NCBI GenBank assembly: GCA_946402065.1
Contig: CAMIVR010000027.1
Location: 1 to 43,044, forward strand
Reading direction: 5' to 3'
From: an uncultured Brevibacillus sp.
GTDB lineage: Bacteria; Bacillota; Bacilli; Brevibacillales; Brevibacillaceae
Length of the DNA stretch: 43,044 nt
The first letter of the stretch is position 1. Each line of letters opens with the position of its first letter. Shown here piece after piece: positions 8,964 to 16,059 of this stretch. Below the pieces are notes generated by a model. The model ran no database searches, was not told the origin of the DNA, and saw only the letters and a list, made by a program, of their open reading frames with translations. The translations under genes and the position numbers were made by a program.

Positions 8964-10295
8964 ATGGAAACGAGTCAGACAATTCAGTCTCCTGGCTCCA
9001 CTCATGTGGGGACACTGTTTGAATCAATGCCCTTTACCAAGAAACATCTGTTCGCCGGCTTTGTCTTGTTTTTTGCCTTCATCATCGAAGGCTGGGAATT
9101 AATGATGATCATTTTTCTTAGTCCATCCATTGCAGCAGAATTCAACCTGACGCCGGTACAGGTCGGTTCTTTGATTGGAGCGATTTTTTTAGGGATGATC
9201 CCGGGCTCCTATTTGGCCGGATTGATCCTCGATCGGGTCGGGCGCAGAAAGACCATCGTGTACAGCTTGATCGGATTCGGCCTGGTCTCATTACTTAGTT
9301 CTTTTTCCGTCAACTTTGAGATGCTGTATACAACCCGATTGCTGGCGGGGATCGTGCTGTCAGGCGCGATAAACAGTACTTTTCCGTTTTTCGAAGAGCT
9401 GCTGCCTGTCAAATCCCGGGGCAAGGCGACTGTCTACCTTTCTGCCGGCTGGCCGTTCGGAACCATCCTCGCTGTCGGCGTAGCGATGCTGGAGCCGCAT
9501 CTCGGGGGCTGGCGGGTGCTGCTCGTCATCAGTTCACTGGCAAGCTTATGGGCTTTTTTGATCGCCAAACTTCCGGAGTCCCCGTATTGGCTCGCCAGCA
9601 AAGGCAGGGATCAGGAAGCGAAAGCGGCGATAGCCTTCCTGAGTGAAGACCAGATTCACGTTCATGCCGAAACGAGCTTGCAAATCTCGAAAGTGACGAA
9701 GGGCAGTTTTCTCGGGATTTTCCAAAAGAATTTATTGAGCGTCACGCTTTTGGCGACGATTGTGAACTTCGCTTTTGCCTTCGGGTATTGGGGCCTCTAC
9801 ACGTGGATTCCCACGCTGTTGCAGCAAAAGGGCCTGTCGATGAGCGAAAGCATGGGCTTTGTCGCACTGTCGGCGCTGTGTCAAATCCCCGGTTATGTCG
9901 CCGCATCGTATCTGACGAGCAAATACGGGCGGAAAAAAGTGATGGTCACGTTCGTCATCCTGGCCTCTGTCGTAGGTTTTCTGTTTGCGTATTCGACGAC
10001 CATCTTCCAGCTGTACCTGTTCAATTTTATTCTTGGCTTTTTCTCCTTGGGGGCATGGGGCATTTGGAACACCTGGCTGGGCGAAATTTATCCGACCAAC
10101 ATGCGCGGCGCAGGATTCAACTGGGGCGTCGGCTCGCAGCGCTGGGCCAATGCGCTTGCCCCGTCGCTGATCGGGTTCGTCATCGGGTTGGGCTGGGCAT
10201 TCGGCAGCACGGTATCCTTCATCGTCCTCTTCATGGTTGTAACGTTCATCACCGTATTCTTTATTAAAGAGACGGAAGGCAAGGCTTTGGACTAG
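8964..10295 (+). CDS. MFS transporter, aromatic acid/sugar symporter type
   Basis: A 443-residue major facilitator with 12 predicted membrane helices, close to the usual length. The loop 2-3 signature GLILDRVGRRKT and a second RYGRKK-like motif (SKYGRKKVMV) after TM8 mark the two halves. The pattern resembles the proton symporters for carboxylates and aromatic acids more than drug exporters. The start chosen is the ATG after GGGGGGAACGACA; an upstream in-frame ATG at 8931 lacks a ribosome site. As the last gene of the catabolic cluster, followed by a terminator, it is the likely importer of the compound that the SDR, hydantoinase and DUF917 proteins degrade. Substrate unknown. Confidence 0.87.
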   Translation: METSQTIQSPGSTHVGTLFESMPFTKKHLFAGFVLFFAFIIEGWELMMIIFLSPSIAAEFNLTPVQVGSLIGAIFLGMIPGSYLAGLILDRVGRRKTIVYSLIGFGLVSLLSSFSVNFEMLYTTRLLAGIVLSGAINSTFPFFEELLPVKSRGKATVYLSAGWPFGTILAVGVAMLEPHLGGWRVLLVISSLASLWAFLIAKLPESPYWLASKGRDQEAKAAIAFLSEDQIHVHAETSLQISKVTKGSFLGIFQKNLLSVTLLATIVNFAFAFGYWGLYTWIPTLLQQKGLSMSESMGFVALSALCQIPGYVAASYLTSKYGRKKVMVTFVILASVVGFLFAYSTTIFQLYLFNFILGFFSLGAWGIWNTWLGEIYPTNMRGAGFNWGVGSQRWANALAPSLIGFVIGLGWAFGSTVSFIVLFMVVTFITVFFIKETEGKALD

Positions 10296-10325
10296 CAGGT
10301 TTGTAGATACGCATTATCTTTAAAT

Positions 10326-10362
10326 GAAGGGCCGGTACCCCTAGGGGAGTTACCGGCCTTTC
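10326..10362 (+). terminator. Terminator of the catabolic cluster
   Basis: A 12-bp stem (10326-10337 with 10351-10362, one G-U pair) encloses a GC-rich loop that itself contains CCCCTAGGGG. It lies 30 bases after the MFS stop. The T tract is short. Confidence 0.7.
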
Positions 10363-10393
10363 ATCGTGCAACCGTGGCTGCGGTGGAGGCGAG

Positions 10394-10676
10394 GGGAATC
10401 GCCAAGAAGAGAACGTTCCGCAAGTGACAGCGCACGTAGAAGTATCTCAAGGCCGACTCCGCCGAGCCCCAAAAAGTGACGCAGGCCTTCGAAGCGTACT
10501 CCGAGTACTTTTCGGGGACCCCAGGCTCCAAAAGGGAAACCGCGCCCCAAAGCCACTCGCTTCGCGGCGGGAGCACCTCGAGGGAGATGATGTGGCGCGA
10601 AAGACGTTTCCCTTTTTTGGCTACGTCTCGGTAGGCGCTGTCAAAAAGCTCCGCTTATCTCTTCTTGGCGATTCCC
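10394..10676. repeat. Large nested inverted-repeat element (unit 1)
   Basis: No gene, but strong nested complementarity. A perfect 19-bp outer stem pairs 10394-10412 with 10658-10676; inside it 10425-10433 (TGACAGCGC) pairs with 10635-10643; then two side-by-side hairpins follow, 10467-10477 with 10507-10517 (one G-U pair) and 10528-10540 with 10606-10620 (two extra T). This looks like either a folded non-coding RNA of about 280 nt or a palindromic mobile repeat. It shares the sequence GGCTACGTCT and the following AGGCGCT-like stretch with unit 2 in opposite orientation. A 166-codon frame crossing it (10424-10924) is low-complexity, lacks a ribosome site and is not credible as protein. It does not resemble tmRNA, RNase P RNA, 6S or SRP RNA. 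Confidence 0.6.
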
Positions 10677-10892
10677 TGGCTGCAGTGGTTGTGGGTTGCT
10701 CAGGATGCCGAAAATTGGTGAATATTAGCCACTATTGTGTTCGAAACAGGCAGATTTCAACGACTTTCGATCTTTTCGCTACCTGTTCATGCTATCTTGA
10801 ACTGTTCATTCTTCCTTATAAGGCAATTGCAAATTCGGATAATGATGAAAGGAAGTTAAACTTTTCGCACGTTGATCCCGATCAGATACTCG

Positions 10893-11092
10893 GAGAGAAA
10901 AGAGGAATAGGCTTAGTCCTTTGAGGCGCTGGCTTAGGCGGAGCGGAGAAAACGGCACAGCTTTATAGCCCAACCCCAACGTTGATTAATCATCCTCGAA
11001 ATTTTGGGCGACGTGCCGTTTTCGGAGTGGAGCCGGACCTCTCTGCATCCTGCAAGCGTCTCACCAGACGTAGCCGATTCCTCTTTTCTCTC
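10893..11092. repeat. Large inverted-repeat element (unit 2)
   Basis: A 200-base imperfect palindrome. The outer arms 10893-10908 and 11077-11092 are perfectly complementary over 16 bases (GAGAGAAAAGAGGAAT). The inner arms 10949-10958 and 11013-11022 are complementary over 10 (AAAACGGCAC). The arms between them align with mismatches. Its right arm, read on the - strand (11075 back to 11052), matches unit 1 at 10619-10642, so both look like diverged copies of one family. Bases between the units (10677-10892) and after unit 2 (11093-11229) hold no gene; I could not place a trxB promoter with confidence. Confidence 0.6.
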
Positions 11093-11229
11093 TCCCTACC
11101 ACGACAGCCCGTTACAAGTTCTTTCCCCGTCGCCAGTTACTAAGATTCCTCAGGATTAGAAAGACTAAGATTAGCTAGCGAATCCATACATATGAAAAAC
11201 GTGATACGGCAAAACAAGGAGGAATTCTG

Positions 11230-12177
11230 ATGTACAAAGTCGTGATTCTGGGAACGGGGCCAGCCGGTCTGACAGCAGCCATTTACCTGGCACGGGCCAA
11301 TATGGAGCCGCTCGTGATCGAAGGCAGTGAGCCTGGCGGGCAACTGACGCTGACGACAGAAGTTGAGAATTTTCCCGGCTTTCCCGATGGCATCATGGGC
11401 CCTGAACTGATGGCCAACATGCGCAAACAGGCAGAGCGGTTTGGGGCAAAGTTTCAGACGGGATGGGTGAAGACGCTGGATGTATCCAAGCGCCCGTTTA
11501 CCCTCTCTGTTGAAGGGACCGGGGACATTGCGACGGAAGCGCTGATCATTTCCACGGGAGCATCGGCCAAGCTGCTGGACATTCCCGGGGAAAAAGAGAA
11601 CATCGGCAAGGGCGTCAGTACGTGTGCCACCTGTGACGGCTTCTTTTTCCGCGGCAAAAAAATCATCGTCGTCGGCGGTGGCGACTCGGCGATGGAGGAG
11701 GCCAATTTCCTCACCAAATTCGCTTCGGAGGTCCGCGTCGTACATCGTCGGAGCGAGCTGCGTGCATCCAAAATCATGCAGGAGCGGGCCCGGGAAAATG
11801 CGAAAGTCTCCTGGAGCCTGAACAGTATCCCGCAGGAAGTCATAGCGGGGGACAAGGGCGTTACCGGATTAAAGGTCAAAAACAACGAAACAGGTGCGGA
11901 TGAAGTGATTCAGACTGACGGCATCTTCATTGCGATCGGGCATCGGCCAAACACCGATTTTCTCGGCGGGCAGATCGAGACGGATGAAACCGGCTACATC
12001 AAAGTAAAGCCGGGCACCACCGAGACGTCCGTAGCCGGGGTGTTTGCCTGTGGCGATGTACAGGACCACAAATACCGGCAGGCGATTACTGCTGCCGGCT
12101 CAGGGTGCATGGCGGCGCTTGATTGCGAACGGTTTCTGGAAGGCAGCTCGGTTCAGGACTGGAGCTATACATTGTAA
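11230..12177 (+). CDS. trxB: Thioredoxin-disulfide reductase
   Basis: A 315-residue flavoprotein that passes electrons from NADPH through FAD and a disulfide to thioredoxin. The FAD motif GTGPAGLTAAIYLARA is near the N-terminus, the redox-active pair is Cys132-Ala-Thr-Cys135 followed by DG, the NADPH site is VVGGGDSAMEEA, and the second FAD motif GVFACGDV is near the end. Length and motif order match low-molecular-weight bacterial TrxB. The ATG follows AGGAGGAATTCTG. It is probably monocistronic, bounded by the structured region upstream and a terminator downstream. Confidence 0.95.
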   Translation: MYKVVILGTGPAGLTAAIYLARANMEPLVIEGSEPGGQLTLTTEVENFPGFPDGIMGPELMANMRKQAERFGAKFQTGWVKTLDVSKRPFTLSVEGTGDIATEALIISTGASAKLLDIPGEKENIGKGVSTCATCDGFFFRGKKIIVVGGGDSAMEEANFLTKFASEVRVVHRRSELRASKIMQERARENAKVSWSLNSIPQEVIAGDKGVTGLKVKNNETGADEVIQTDGIFIAIGHRPNTDFLGGQIETDETGYIKVKPGTTETSVAGVFACGDVQDHKYRQAITAAGSGCMAALDCERFLEGSSVQDWSYTL

Positions 12178-12188
12178 ACAAGACAGAG

Positions 12189-12232
12189 AGGGCAGGTCTT
12201 ACGGATTTCACCGGTGGGCTTGCCCTTTTTTC
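12189..12232 (+). terminator. Terminator of trxB
   Basis: AGGGCA (12189-12194) pairs with TGCCCT (12221-12226), with further imperfect pairing inside, followed at once by six T. Confidence 0.65.
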
Positions 12233-12321
12233 AAGTGGACCGATTGGATTGCTGGTTTGTGGCAGACTGGTGAAATTTGGATACTATGACCGCCGTCACG
12301 TTTTTCGGGCAAGGGGTGCTG

Positions 12322-12327
12322 TATAAT
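12322..12327 (+). promoter_or_regulatory. Possible -10 element before the haemoglobin gene
   Basis: A perfect TATAAT lies 45 bases before the chosen start of the haemoglobin gene. No good -35 lies at the proper distance, so the call rests on the -10 alone. Confidence 0.4.
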
Positions 12328-12372
12328 AAAGGCGAAGAAAGATATGCAGAAAGCAATGATACAGGATGGTGG

Positions 12373-12774
12373 ATGAGCGTGGCAATGAACGAATATCAAA
12401 CACCGTATGAAATGATCGGCGGTGGGGAAACAGTGGACAGGCTGGTCAAAGCCTTCTACCCTCGCGTGCTGGAAAACCCCGAGCTGCGTCCGTTGTTCGG
12501 CAATGGAATAGAAGAGATTATGCATAAACAGCGGCTGTTTCTCACCCAATTTCTCGGCGGTCCGCCTCTCTACAGCGAGCAAATCGGCCCGCCAGCAATG
12601 CGGAGCCGTCATCAGCCGTTTGCAATCACACCTGCCAGGGCGAGGGCGTGGCTGGCATGCATGCAGGAAGCGATGGACGAGATTGGACTGGCAGGCCCGG
12701 CTCGGGAGATGTTTTACGCCCGTTTGAGCCAGATGGCACACATTCTTGTAAATGCACCGGATTCACCGGAGTGA
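12373..12774 (+). CDS. Truncated haemoglobin, group II (YjbI-like)
   Basis: A 133-residue small haem protein, the same size as B. subtilis YjbI. Expected group II residues can be placed: Tyr29 in AFYPRVL (B10), proximal His80 in RSRHQPF, and Trp93 in RAWLACMQ (G8). Such proteins bind O2 or NO and are linked to oxygen or nitrosative stress. The longer frame from 12277 adds a low-quality N-terminus; I start at the ATG at 12373, preceded by an AGG-containing site, while ATG 12385 or GTG 12379 remain possible. It sits between trxB and a TlpA-like thioredoxin, which suits a redox role, but with its own terminator. Confidence 0.85.
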   Translation: MSVAMNEYQTPYEMIGGGETVDRLVKAFYPRVLENPELRPLFGNGIEEIMHKQRLFLTQFLGGPPLYSEQIGPPAMRSRHQPFAITPARARAWLACMQEAMDEIGLAGPAREMFYARLSQMAHILVNAPDSPE

Positions 12775-12809
12775 GTCGGGCAAATGAACGTTTGATGGCA
12801 AAGCTGCGA

Positions 12810-12825
12810 AAAACATGCATGTTTT
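12810..12825. promoter_or_regulatory. Perfect 16-bp palindrome, candidate operator
   Basis: AAAACATGCATGTTTT lies 36 bases after the haemoglobin stop and 14 bases before a possible -10 (TAAAAT, 12839-12844) of the next gene. The position would let a repressor block the tlpA-like promoter. No regulator is assigned. Confidence 0.35.
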
Positions 12826-12839
12826 ATCGGGAGTCATGT

Positions 12840-12871
12840 AAAATAGCCTTAAACGATGAGGGCTATTTTTT
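12840..12871 (+). terminator. Terminator after the haemoglobin gene
   Basis: AAATAGCC (12841-12848) pairs with GGCTATTT (12860-12867) and is followed by a run of T. It ends about 20 bases before the ribosome site of the next gene. Confidence 0.75.
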
Positions 12872-12901
12872 TAATTTGTCGCATAATCGGAGGAATCAAA
12901 C

Positions 12902-13426
12902 GTGAAAATACGCATCGTCATGCTCGTGATTATTCTGGCAGCAGTTGGAGCGGTCCTAATAGGAAAGAACAGCAAAGTAAGCCAACAGGCGGGACCGAGC
13001 GTGCCTGAGGTTCAATACCAAGCGGAGGCTTTCACGCTGCCCGACCTGGCGGGACAAAACCTCTCCCTTGAGTCATTCCAGGGCAAGCCGGTCGTACTGA
13101 ACTTCTGGGCGACATGGTGTCCGCCATGTCAGGAGGAAACGCCCGATCTGGTGGCATTCTACGAACAGAACAAGGACCAGCTGGGCGTGATCGGGGTAAA
13201 TGTAACCGCCCAGGACGAGGTCGACAAGGTCAAGACGTTTATAGAGAAGTACAGTGTCACCTACCCGGTCGTACTCGACGAAAAAGGAGCCGTCAGCAAG
13301 ACATACCGCATCCAGGCTTTGCCGACCACGTTCATCTTGAATGACAAAGGCACGATCGTCTACAAAAAACTGGGAGCGGTGACGTCCGAAGAACTGAAGC
13401 GGGTACTCCAACCGTTACTGCCCTAG
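12902..13426 (+). CDS. TlpA/ResA-like membrane-anchored thioredoxin
   Basis: A 174-residue thiol-disulfide protein. Residues 1-21 form an uncleaved signal anchor, so the thioredoxin domain faces outside the membrane. The active site WCPPC has Cys73 and Cys76 and is preceded by VVLNFWAT; the cis-Pro occurs in QALPTTF. ResA and its relatives reduce apocytochrome c before haem attachment, though other extracytoplasmic roles are possible. The GTG start follows CGGAGGAATCAAAC. The next gene starts 12 bases after the stop and encodes a membrane protein, so the two are probably one operon. No CcdA is visible nearby to supply reducing power. A cytochrome c lipoprotein is found at 32838, not adjacent. 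Confidence 0.88.
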   Translation: MKIRIVMLVIILAAVGAVLIGKNSKVSQQAGPSVPEVQYQAEAFTLPDLAGQNLSLESFQGKPVVLNFWATWCPPCQEETPDLVAFYEQNKDQLGVIGVNVTAQDEVDKVKTFIEKYSVTYPVVLDEKGAVSKTYRIQALPTTFILNDKGTIVYKKLGAVTSEELKRVLQPLLP

Positions 13427-13437
13427 GGGGAGCGGAG

Positions 13438-14193
13438 ATGTTTGAACCGACAACCGTTTTATCACTAGGCCCGGCACATCTTGGCATTTCGCTGCTGGGC
13501 TATGCTGCCGGGATGATTGCAGCATTGGGCTGGTATGCCGTGCAAAGCAAAAAAGACAACGAGCCTTGGGCAAAAGCTTTCGTCGACGGTTTGACGGGGG
13601 CAGTCCTGATCTACCTGCTCATCTATAAATTCTGGCCGATCGTTGAGGATCCTCGCATCCTGCTTTCTCCTGCCTCTCTGTTCCTTTACGCAGGCGGCGC
13701 GTATGCCAAGGAAGCGGGGATGCTCGGAGCGGGAGCGTGGATCGTCTTTCGCGCGATCAGGGGGAAGTGGTTTCATTGGCTCGCGCTGGAATGGCTGCTC
13801 GTCGGCTACGTCATTTTTGCTGCGGTAGACAATCTGCTCGTAAAAGAGTACGGCATCCCTACAGGCGGCTTTGGCTTTGAGCTTTCCGGAACCCGGTATG
13901 TTCCGCTCAATCTGGTCGTCGGCGGTGCGCTCGTTATTCTGTTTATCCTGTATGCACGCGGGTTTCACAAGCGGTTGCGGCATCCGCGTGAACGAGTCGG
14001 GGCGATGTTGGTCGGCATCTGCTTTATCGCGCTTGCCAAGGGCATGTGGAGCGTTGGCGGCGAGCAGATACTGCTTTGGGGACTGTCAGGCAGAGATATC
14101 GCCATGGTGGCCGGTATAGTCATCGGGGGTACCCTCATCCTTCTGCCCAAAAATGCCTATGAGCATAGTGACAGGAAGCGCCCGTCCCGGTGA
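13438..14193 (+). CDS. Seven-helix membrane protein of unknown function
   Basis: A 251-residue protein with about seven hydrophobic segments (roughly residues 10-32, 50-68, 78-108, 112-138, 150-175, 185-205 and 215-240). It has a single cysteine inside a helix (GICFIALA), so it lacks the paired membrane cysteines of CcdA or DsbD. I do not recognise a catalytic motif; the HGG-type signature of Lgt is absent. Translation is likely coupled to the upstream TlpA-like gene: only 11 bases separate them and the ribosome site AGGGGGAGCGGAG starts at that stop. A role in redox or cytochrome maturation would be pure inference from the neighbour. Confidence 0.75.
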   Translation: MFEPTTVLSLGPAHLGISLLGYAAGMIAALGWYAVQSKKDNEPWAKAFVDGLTGAVLIYLLIYKFWPIVEDPRILLSPASLFLYAGGAYAKEAGMLGAGAWIVFRAIRGKWFHWLALEWLLVGYVIFAAVDNLLVKEYGIPTGGFGFELSGTRYVPLNLVVGGALVILFILYARGFHKRLRHPRERVGAMLVGICFIALAKGMWSVGGEQILLWGLSGRDIAMVAGIVIGGTLILLPKNAYEHSDRKRPSR

Positions 14194-14265
14194 TAAGCTA
14201 TTCATAGGCAGCGTATGCCTTCAAAAGCAGACAGAACGAATTTGAACAGGAATGGCAAAAAACTG

Positions 14266-14295
14266 TTGATATAGTATTGGGGGGTATAGTATTAT
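14266..14295 (+). promoter_or_regulatory. csoR promoter with candidate CsoR operator
   Basis: TTGATA (14266-14271) and TATTAT (14290-14295) are separated by 18 bp. The spacer contains a G-rich core, TTGGGGGG, flanked on both sides by TATAGTA, resembling the AT-flanked G/C-run sites bound by CsoR proteins. Position over the spacer fits repression of the csoR-copZ operon by its own product when copper is low. Confidence 0.65.
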
Positions 14296-14316
14296 AAAGG
14301 TGTGAGGTGATAAACC

Positions 14317-14646
14317 ATGAACCAGGAGGAACGCCTTGAGGACTGCTCCGAATGCAACAATGCCGGAGAGCGAAAAAGTCACCATAGCGAGAAGCTCAAG
14401 AAAGACCTGACGAGCCGCCTAAATCGCGTCGAGGGTCAAATCCGCGGCGTGAAGGGAATGATTGAAAAGGACGTCTACTGTGACGACATACTCAATCAGA
14501 TCGCGTCGATTCAATCTGCGCTTAATTCAGTAGGCAAGCTGCTGCTGGAAGGGCATATGAAAAGCTGTGTGATCGATCGCATTCAGCAGGGGGATCATGA
14601 GGTTATCAGCGAACTGTTAAGGACAATGAATAAATTGATGAAATAA
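14317..14646 (+). CDS. csoR: Copper-sensing repressor CsoR
   Basis: A 109-residue member of the CsoR/RcnR family (DUF156), an all-helical tetrameric repressor released from DNA by Cu(I). The copper-binding residues are in place: Cys55 in VYCDD, then His80 and Cys84 in GHMKSC (the H-x3-C pair). The start of the fold is RLNRVEGQIRGVKGMIE. The N-terminal 20 residues are Cys-rich (CSECN) and look like an extension. The ATG has AGGTGA upstream. It lies in an operon with copZ 13 bases downstream; the exporter copA is not in this window. Confidence 0.92.
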   Translation: MNQEERLEDCSECNNAGERKSHHSEKLKKDLTSRLNRVEGQIRGVKGMIEKDVYCDDILNQIASIQSALNSVGKLLLEGHMKSCVIDRIQQGDHEVISELLRTMNKLMK

Positions 14647-14659
14647 GGAGGTACACAAG

Positions 14660-14860
14660 ATGCAATCCATCGTATTGAAAGTAGAAGGAATGTCTTGCGG
14701 CCATTGCGTCAATTCCATTGAGGGCGCGTTGAAAAAAATCGGGGCTGTCGGCAAGGTAGATCTGGCGGGCAAGTCGGTCAGCGTGGAGTACGATCAGACG
14801 AAGCTTACGCCAGAAGTGATTAAAGCAACGATTGAAGACCAAGGCTACGACGTCGTTTAA
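14660..14860 (+). CDS. copZ: Copper chaperone CopZ
   Basis: A 66-residue cytosolic ferredoxin-fold metallochaperone with the MxCxxC site as MSCGHC (Cys13, Cys16). It carries Cu(I) to a CopA exporter and to CsoR. The length is usual. The ribosome site is AAGGAGG, eight bases past the csoR stop, so the pair is surely cotranscribed. Known B. subtilis order is csoR-copZ-copA; here copA is replaced by a terminator and an unrelated exporter. Confidence 0.93.
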   Translation: MQSIVLKVEGMSCGHCVNSIEGALKKIGAVGKVDLAGKSVSVEYDQTKLTPEVIKATIEDQGYDVV

Positions 14861-14891
14861 ACTGTTATCAAACCGGTTTTCCATTTGAACC

Positions 14892-14950
14892 AGAAAAAGC
14901 GCACTTTCCAATGATCTCATGATGAGTACAGTGGAGCGTGTGCTTTTTCT
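14892..14950 (+). terminator. Terminator of csoR-copZ
   Basis: A 13-base arm (14892-14904) pairs with 14938-14950 with one G-U pair, enclosing a second short stem. The downstream arm contains five T and is followed by an AT-rich stretch. The A-rich left arm would also work for the opposite strand. Confidence 0.75.
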
Positions 14951-14964
14951 AATTGTCCGGGATC

Positions 14965-14992
14965 AATTGGCTGGTCGAAAAAGCAGCCAATT
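14965..14992. promoter_or_regulatory. Inverted repeat before the DMT transporter
   Basis: AATTGGCTG (14965-14973) and CAGCCAATT (14984-14992) are exact inverted copies; AGCCAATTGGCT at 14985-14996 is also a palindrome. The pair lies 28 bases before a TATAAT at 15020-15025. It may be an operator for the transporter gene; a matching -35 at normal spacing is not evident. Confidence 0.45.
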
Positions 14993-15045
14993 GGCTCGGG
15001 TGAAATGAACCAGTCTCCCTATAATGAAGAAGAGGGGGGCTTTGC

Positions 15046-15948
15046 GTGAATAGTCAAAAGCAGGAGCGACTTGGTTATTTTTATGGATTTTTGGGTGTAC
15101 TTGCATTTAGCTTTACGATACCGATGACTAAGGTGGCAGTTGCTTCCTTTACAACGATGACGGTCGGTTTGGGCAGAGCGTTGATCGCGGCGGTGCTGGC
15201 CGGAGTATTGCTGCTGATTCGCAGGCAGAAGCTGGCATCGTGGAGTCAGGCGAGGAGACTGGCTGTTGTGGCCATCGGCGTCGTCGGCGGTTTTCCGCTG
15301 CTGACTTCGTGGGCGATGAACTACGTGCCTGCAGCGCATGGAGCGATTACGATCGCATTGCTGCCGCTCGCTACTGCAGGTGCGGCCGTGTTTCGCGCCA
15401 ACGAACGCCCCTCCAGGGCGTTTTGGGTAGCGAGTGGTGCGGGCTGTTTGGTCATTCTTGCCAATACCGTCAGCTCCGGCATCAGCAACCTGCAGCTCGC
15501 CGATCTGGCTTTGCTCGGAGCTGTACTGCTGGCAGCGATCGGCTATGCAGAAGGGGGCAAATTGGCCCAGGAGATCGGCAGCTGGCAGGTGATCAGTTGG
15601 GCGCTGGTGTTTTCCGCTCCCTTTTTGCTCATTCCCGTTGCGATGAATATATCCTGGACAGAGCTCGTTTCTGCCTCCCCACAGGCCTGGCTCGCTTTCG
15701 GGTACGTCAGCGTGATCAGTCAATTCGTCGGCTTTTTGGCATGGTATGGCGGGATGGCGCTTGCCGGAGTGGCCAAAGTCAGCCAGATTCAGTATTTGCA
15801 GCCGTTTTTGTCGATCATCTGGGCGTATCTGATGCTCAGCGAACACGTTACGCTGCTGACGATTTTTGCGGCTGTTGTCATCGTCCTGATTGTCGCTCAG
15901 GGGAAAAAGGCTTCCGTTGCCCGCAAACAGGTGGATGTGGCGAAATGA
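15046..15948 (+). CDS. EamA/DMT-family transporter
   Basis: A 300-residue inner-membrane protein with ten predicted helices in two five-helix EamA repeats; the first holds GVLAFSFTIPMTKVAV and WAMNYVPAAHGAIT, the second GYAEGGKLAQ and GGMALAGVAKVSQIQYLQPFLSIIWAYLMLSE at about residues 241-272. Members export or import metabolites such as amino acids; the substrate cannot be told. The GTG start is preceded by GAGGGGGGCTTTGC. It is separated from the copper operon by a terminator and from the next regulator by a strong promoter, so it is probably monocistronic. Confidence 0.87.
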   Translation: MNSQKQERLGYFYGFLGVLAFSFTIPMTKVAVASFTTMTVGLGRALIAAVLAGVLLLIRRQKLASWSQARRLAVVAIGVVGGFPLLTSWAMNYVPAAHGAITIALLPLATAGAAVFRANERPSRAFWVASGAGCLVILANTVSSGISNLQLADLALLGAVLLAAIGYAEGGKLAQEIGSWQVISWALVFSAPFLLIPVAMNISWTELVSASPQAWLAFGYVSVISQFVGFLAWYGGMALAGVAKVSQIQYLQPFLSIIWAYLMLSEHVTLLTIFAAVVIVLIVAQGKKASVARKQVDVAK

Positions 15949-15993
15949 CTTCGGCAGGGCACAGGCGGGGAAACGAGTCAGCGCTTGACGCTA

Positions 15994-16022
15994 TTGACAA
16001 CATTTTGCTTACGTAATAAAAT
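15994..16022 (+). promoter_or_regulatory. Sigma-A promoter of the wHTH regulator gene
   Basis: TTGACA (15994-15999) and TAAAAT (16017-16022) are separated by exactly 17 bp, one of the best promoters in the window. It lies 37 bases before the TTG start of the regulator. Confidence 0.8.
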
Positions 16023-16032
16023 GTTTTTACGT
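15999..16032. promoter_or_regulatory. Overlapping inverted repeats on the promoter, candidate autoregulatory operator
   Basis: Two interlocked inverted repeats cover the spacer and -10: AACATTTT (15999-16006) with AAAATGTT (16018-16025), and ACGTAA (16011-16016) with TTACGT (16027-16032). Such placement fits binding by the dimeric winged-helix protein encoded just downstream. That it is autoregulation is inference. Confidence 0.6.
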
Positions 16033-16059
16033 TAAGATTAACATTTACGAGGTGGTTGT

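Noticed and set aside
10394-10676. tmRNA, RNase P RNA or OLE RNA
   Set aside because: No tRNA-like ends with CCA, no P4-type conserved core, and no associated protein gene that would mark OLE.
10424-10924. 166-codon frame in the structured intergenic region
   Set aside because: No ribosome site, unnatural composition, and it crosses nested inverted repeats.
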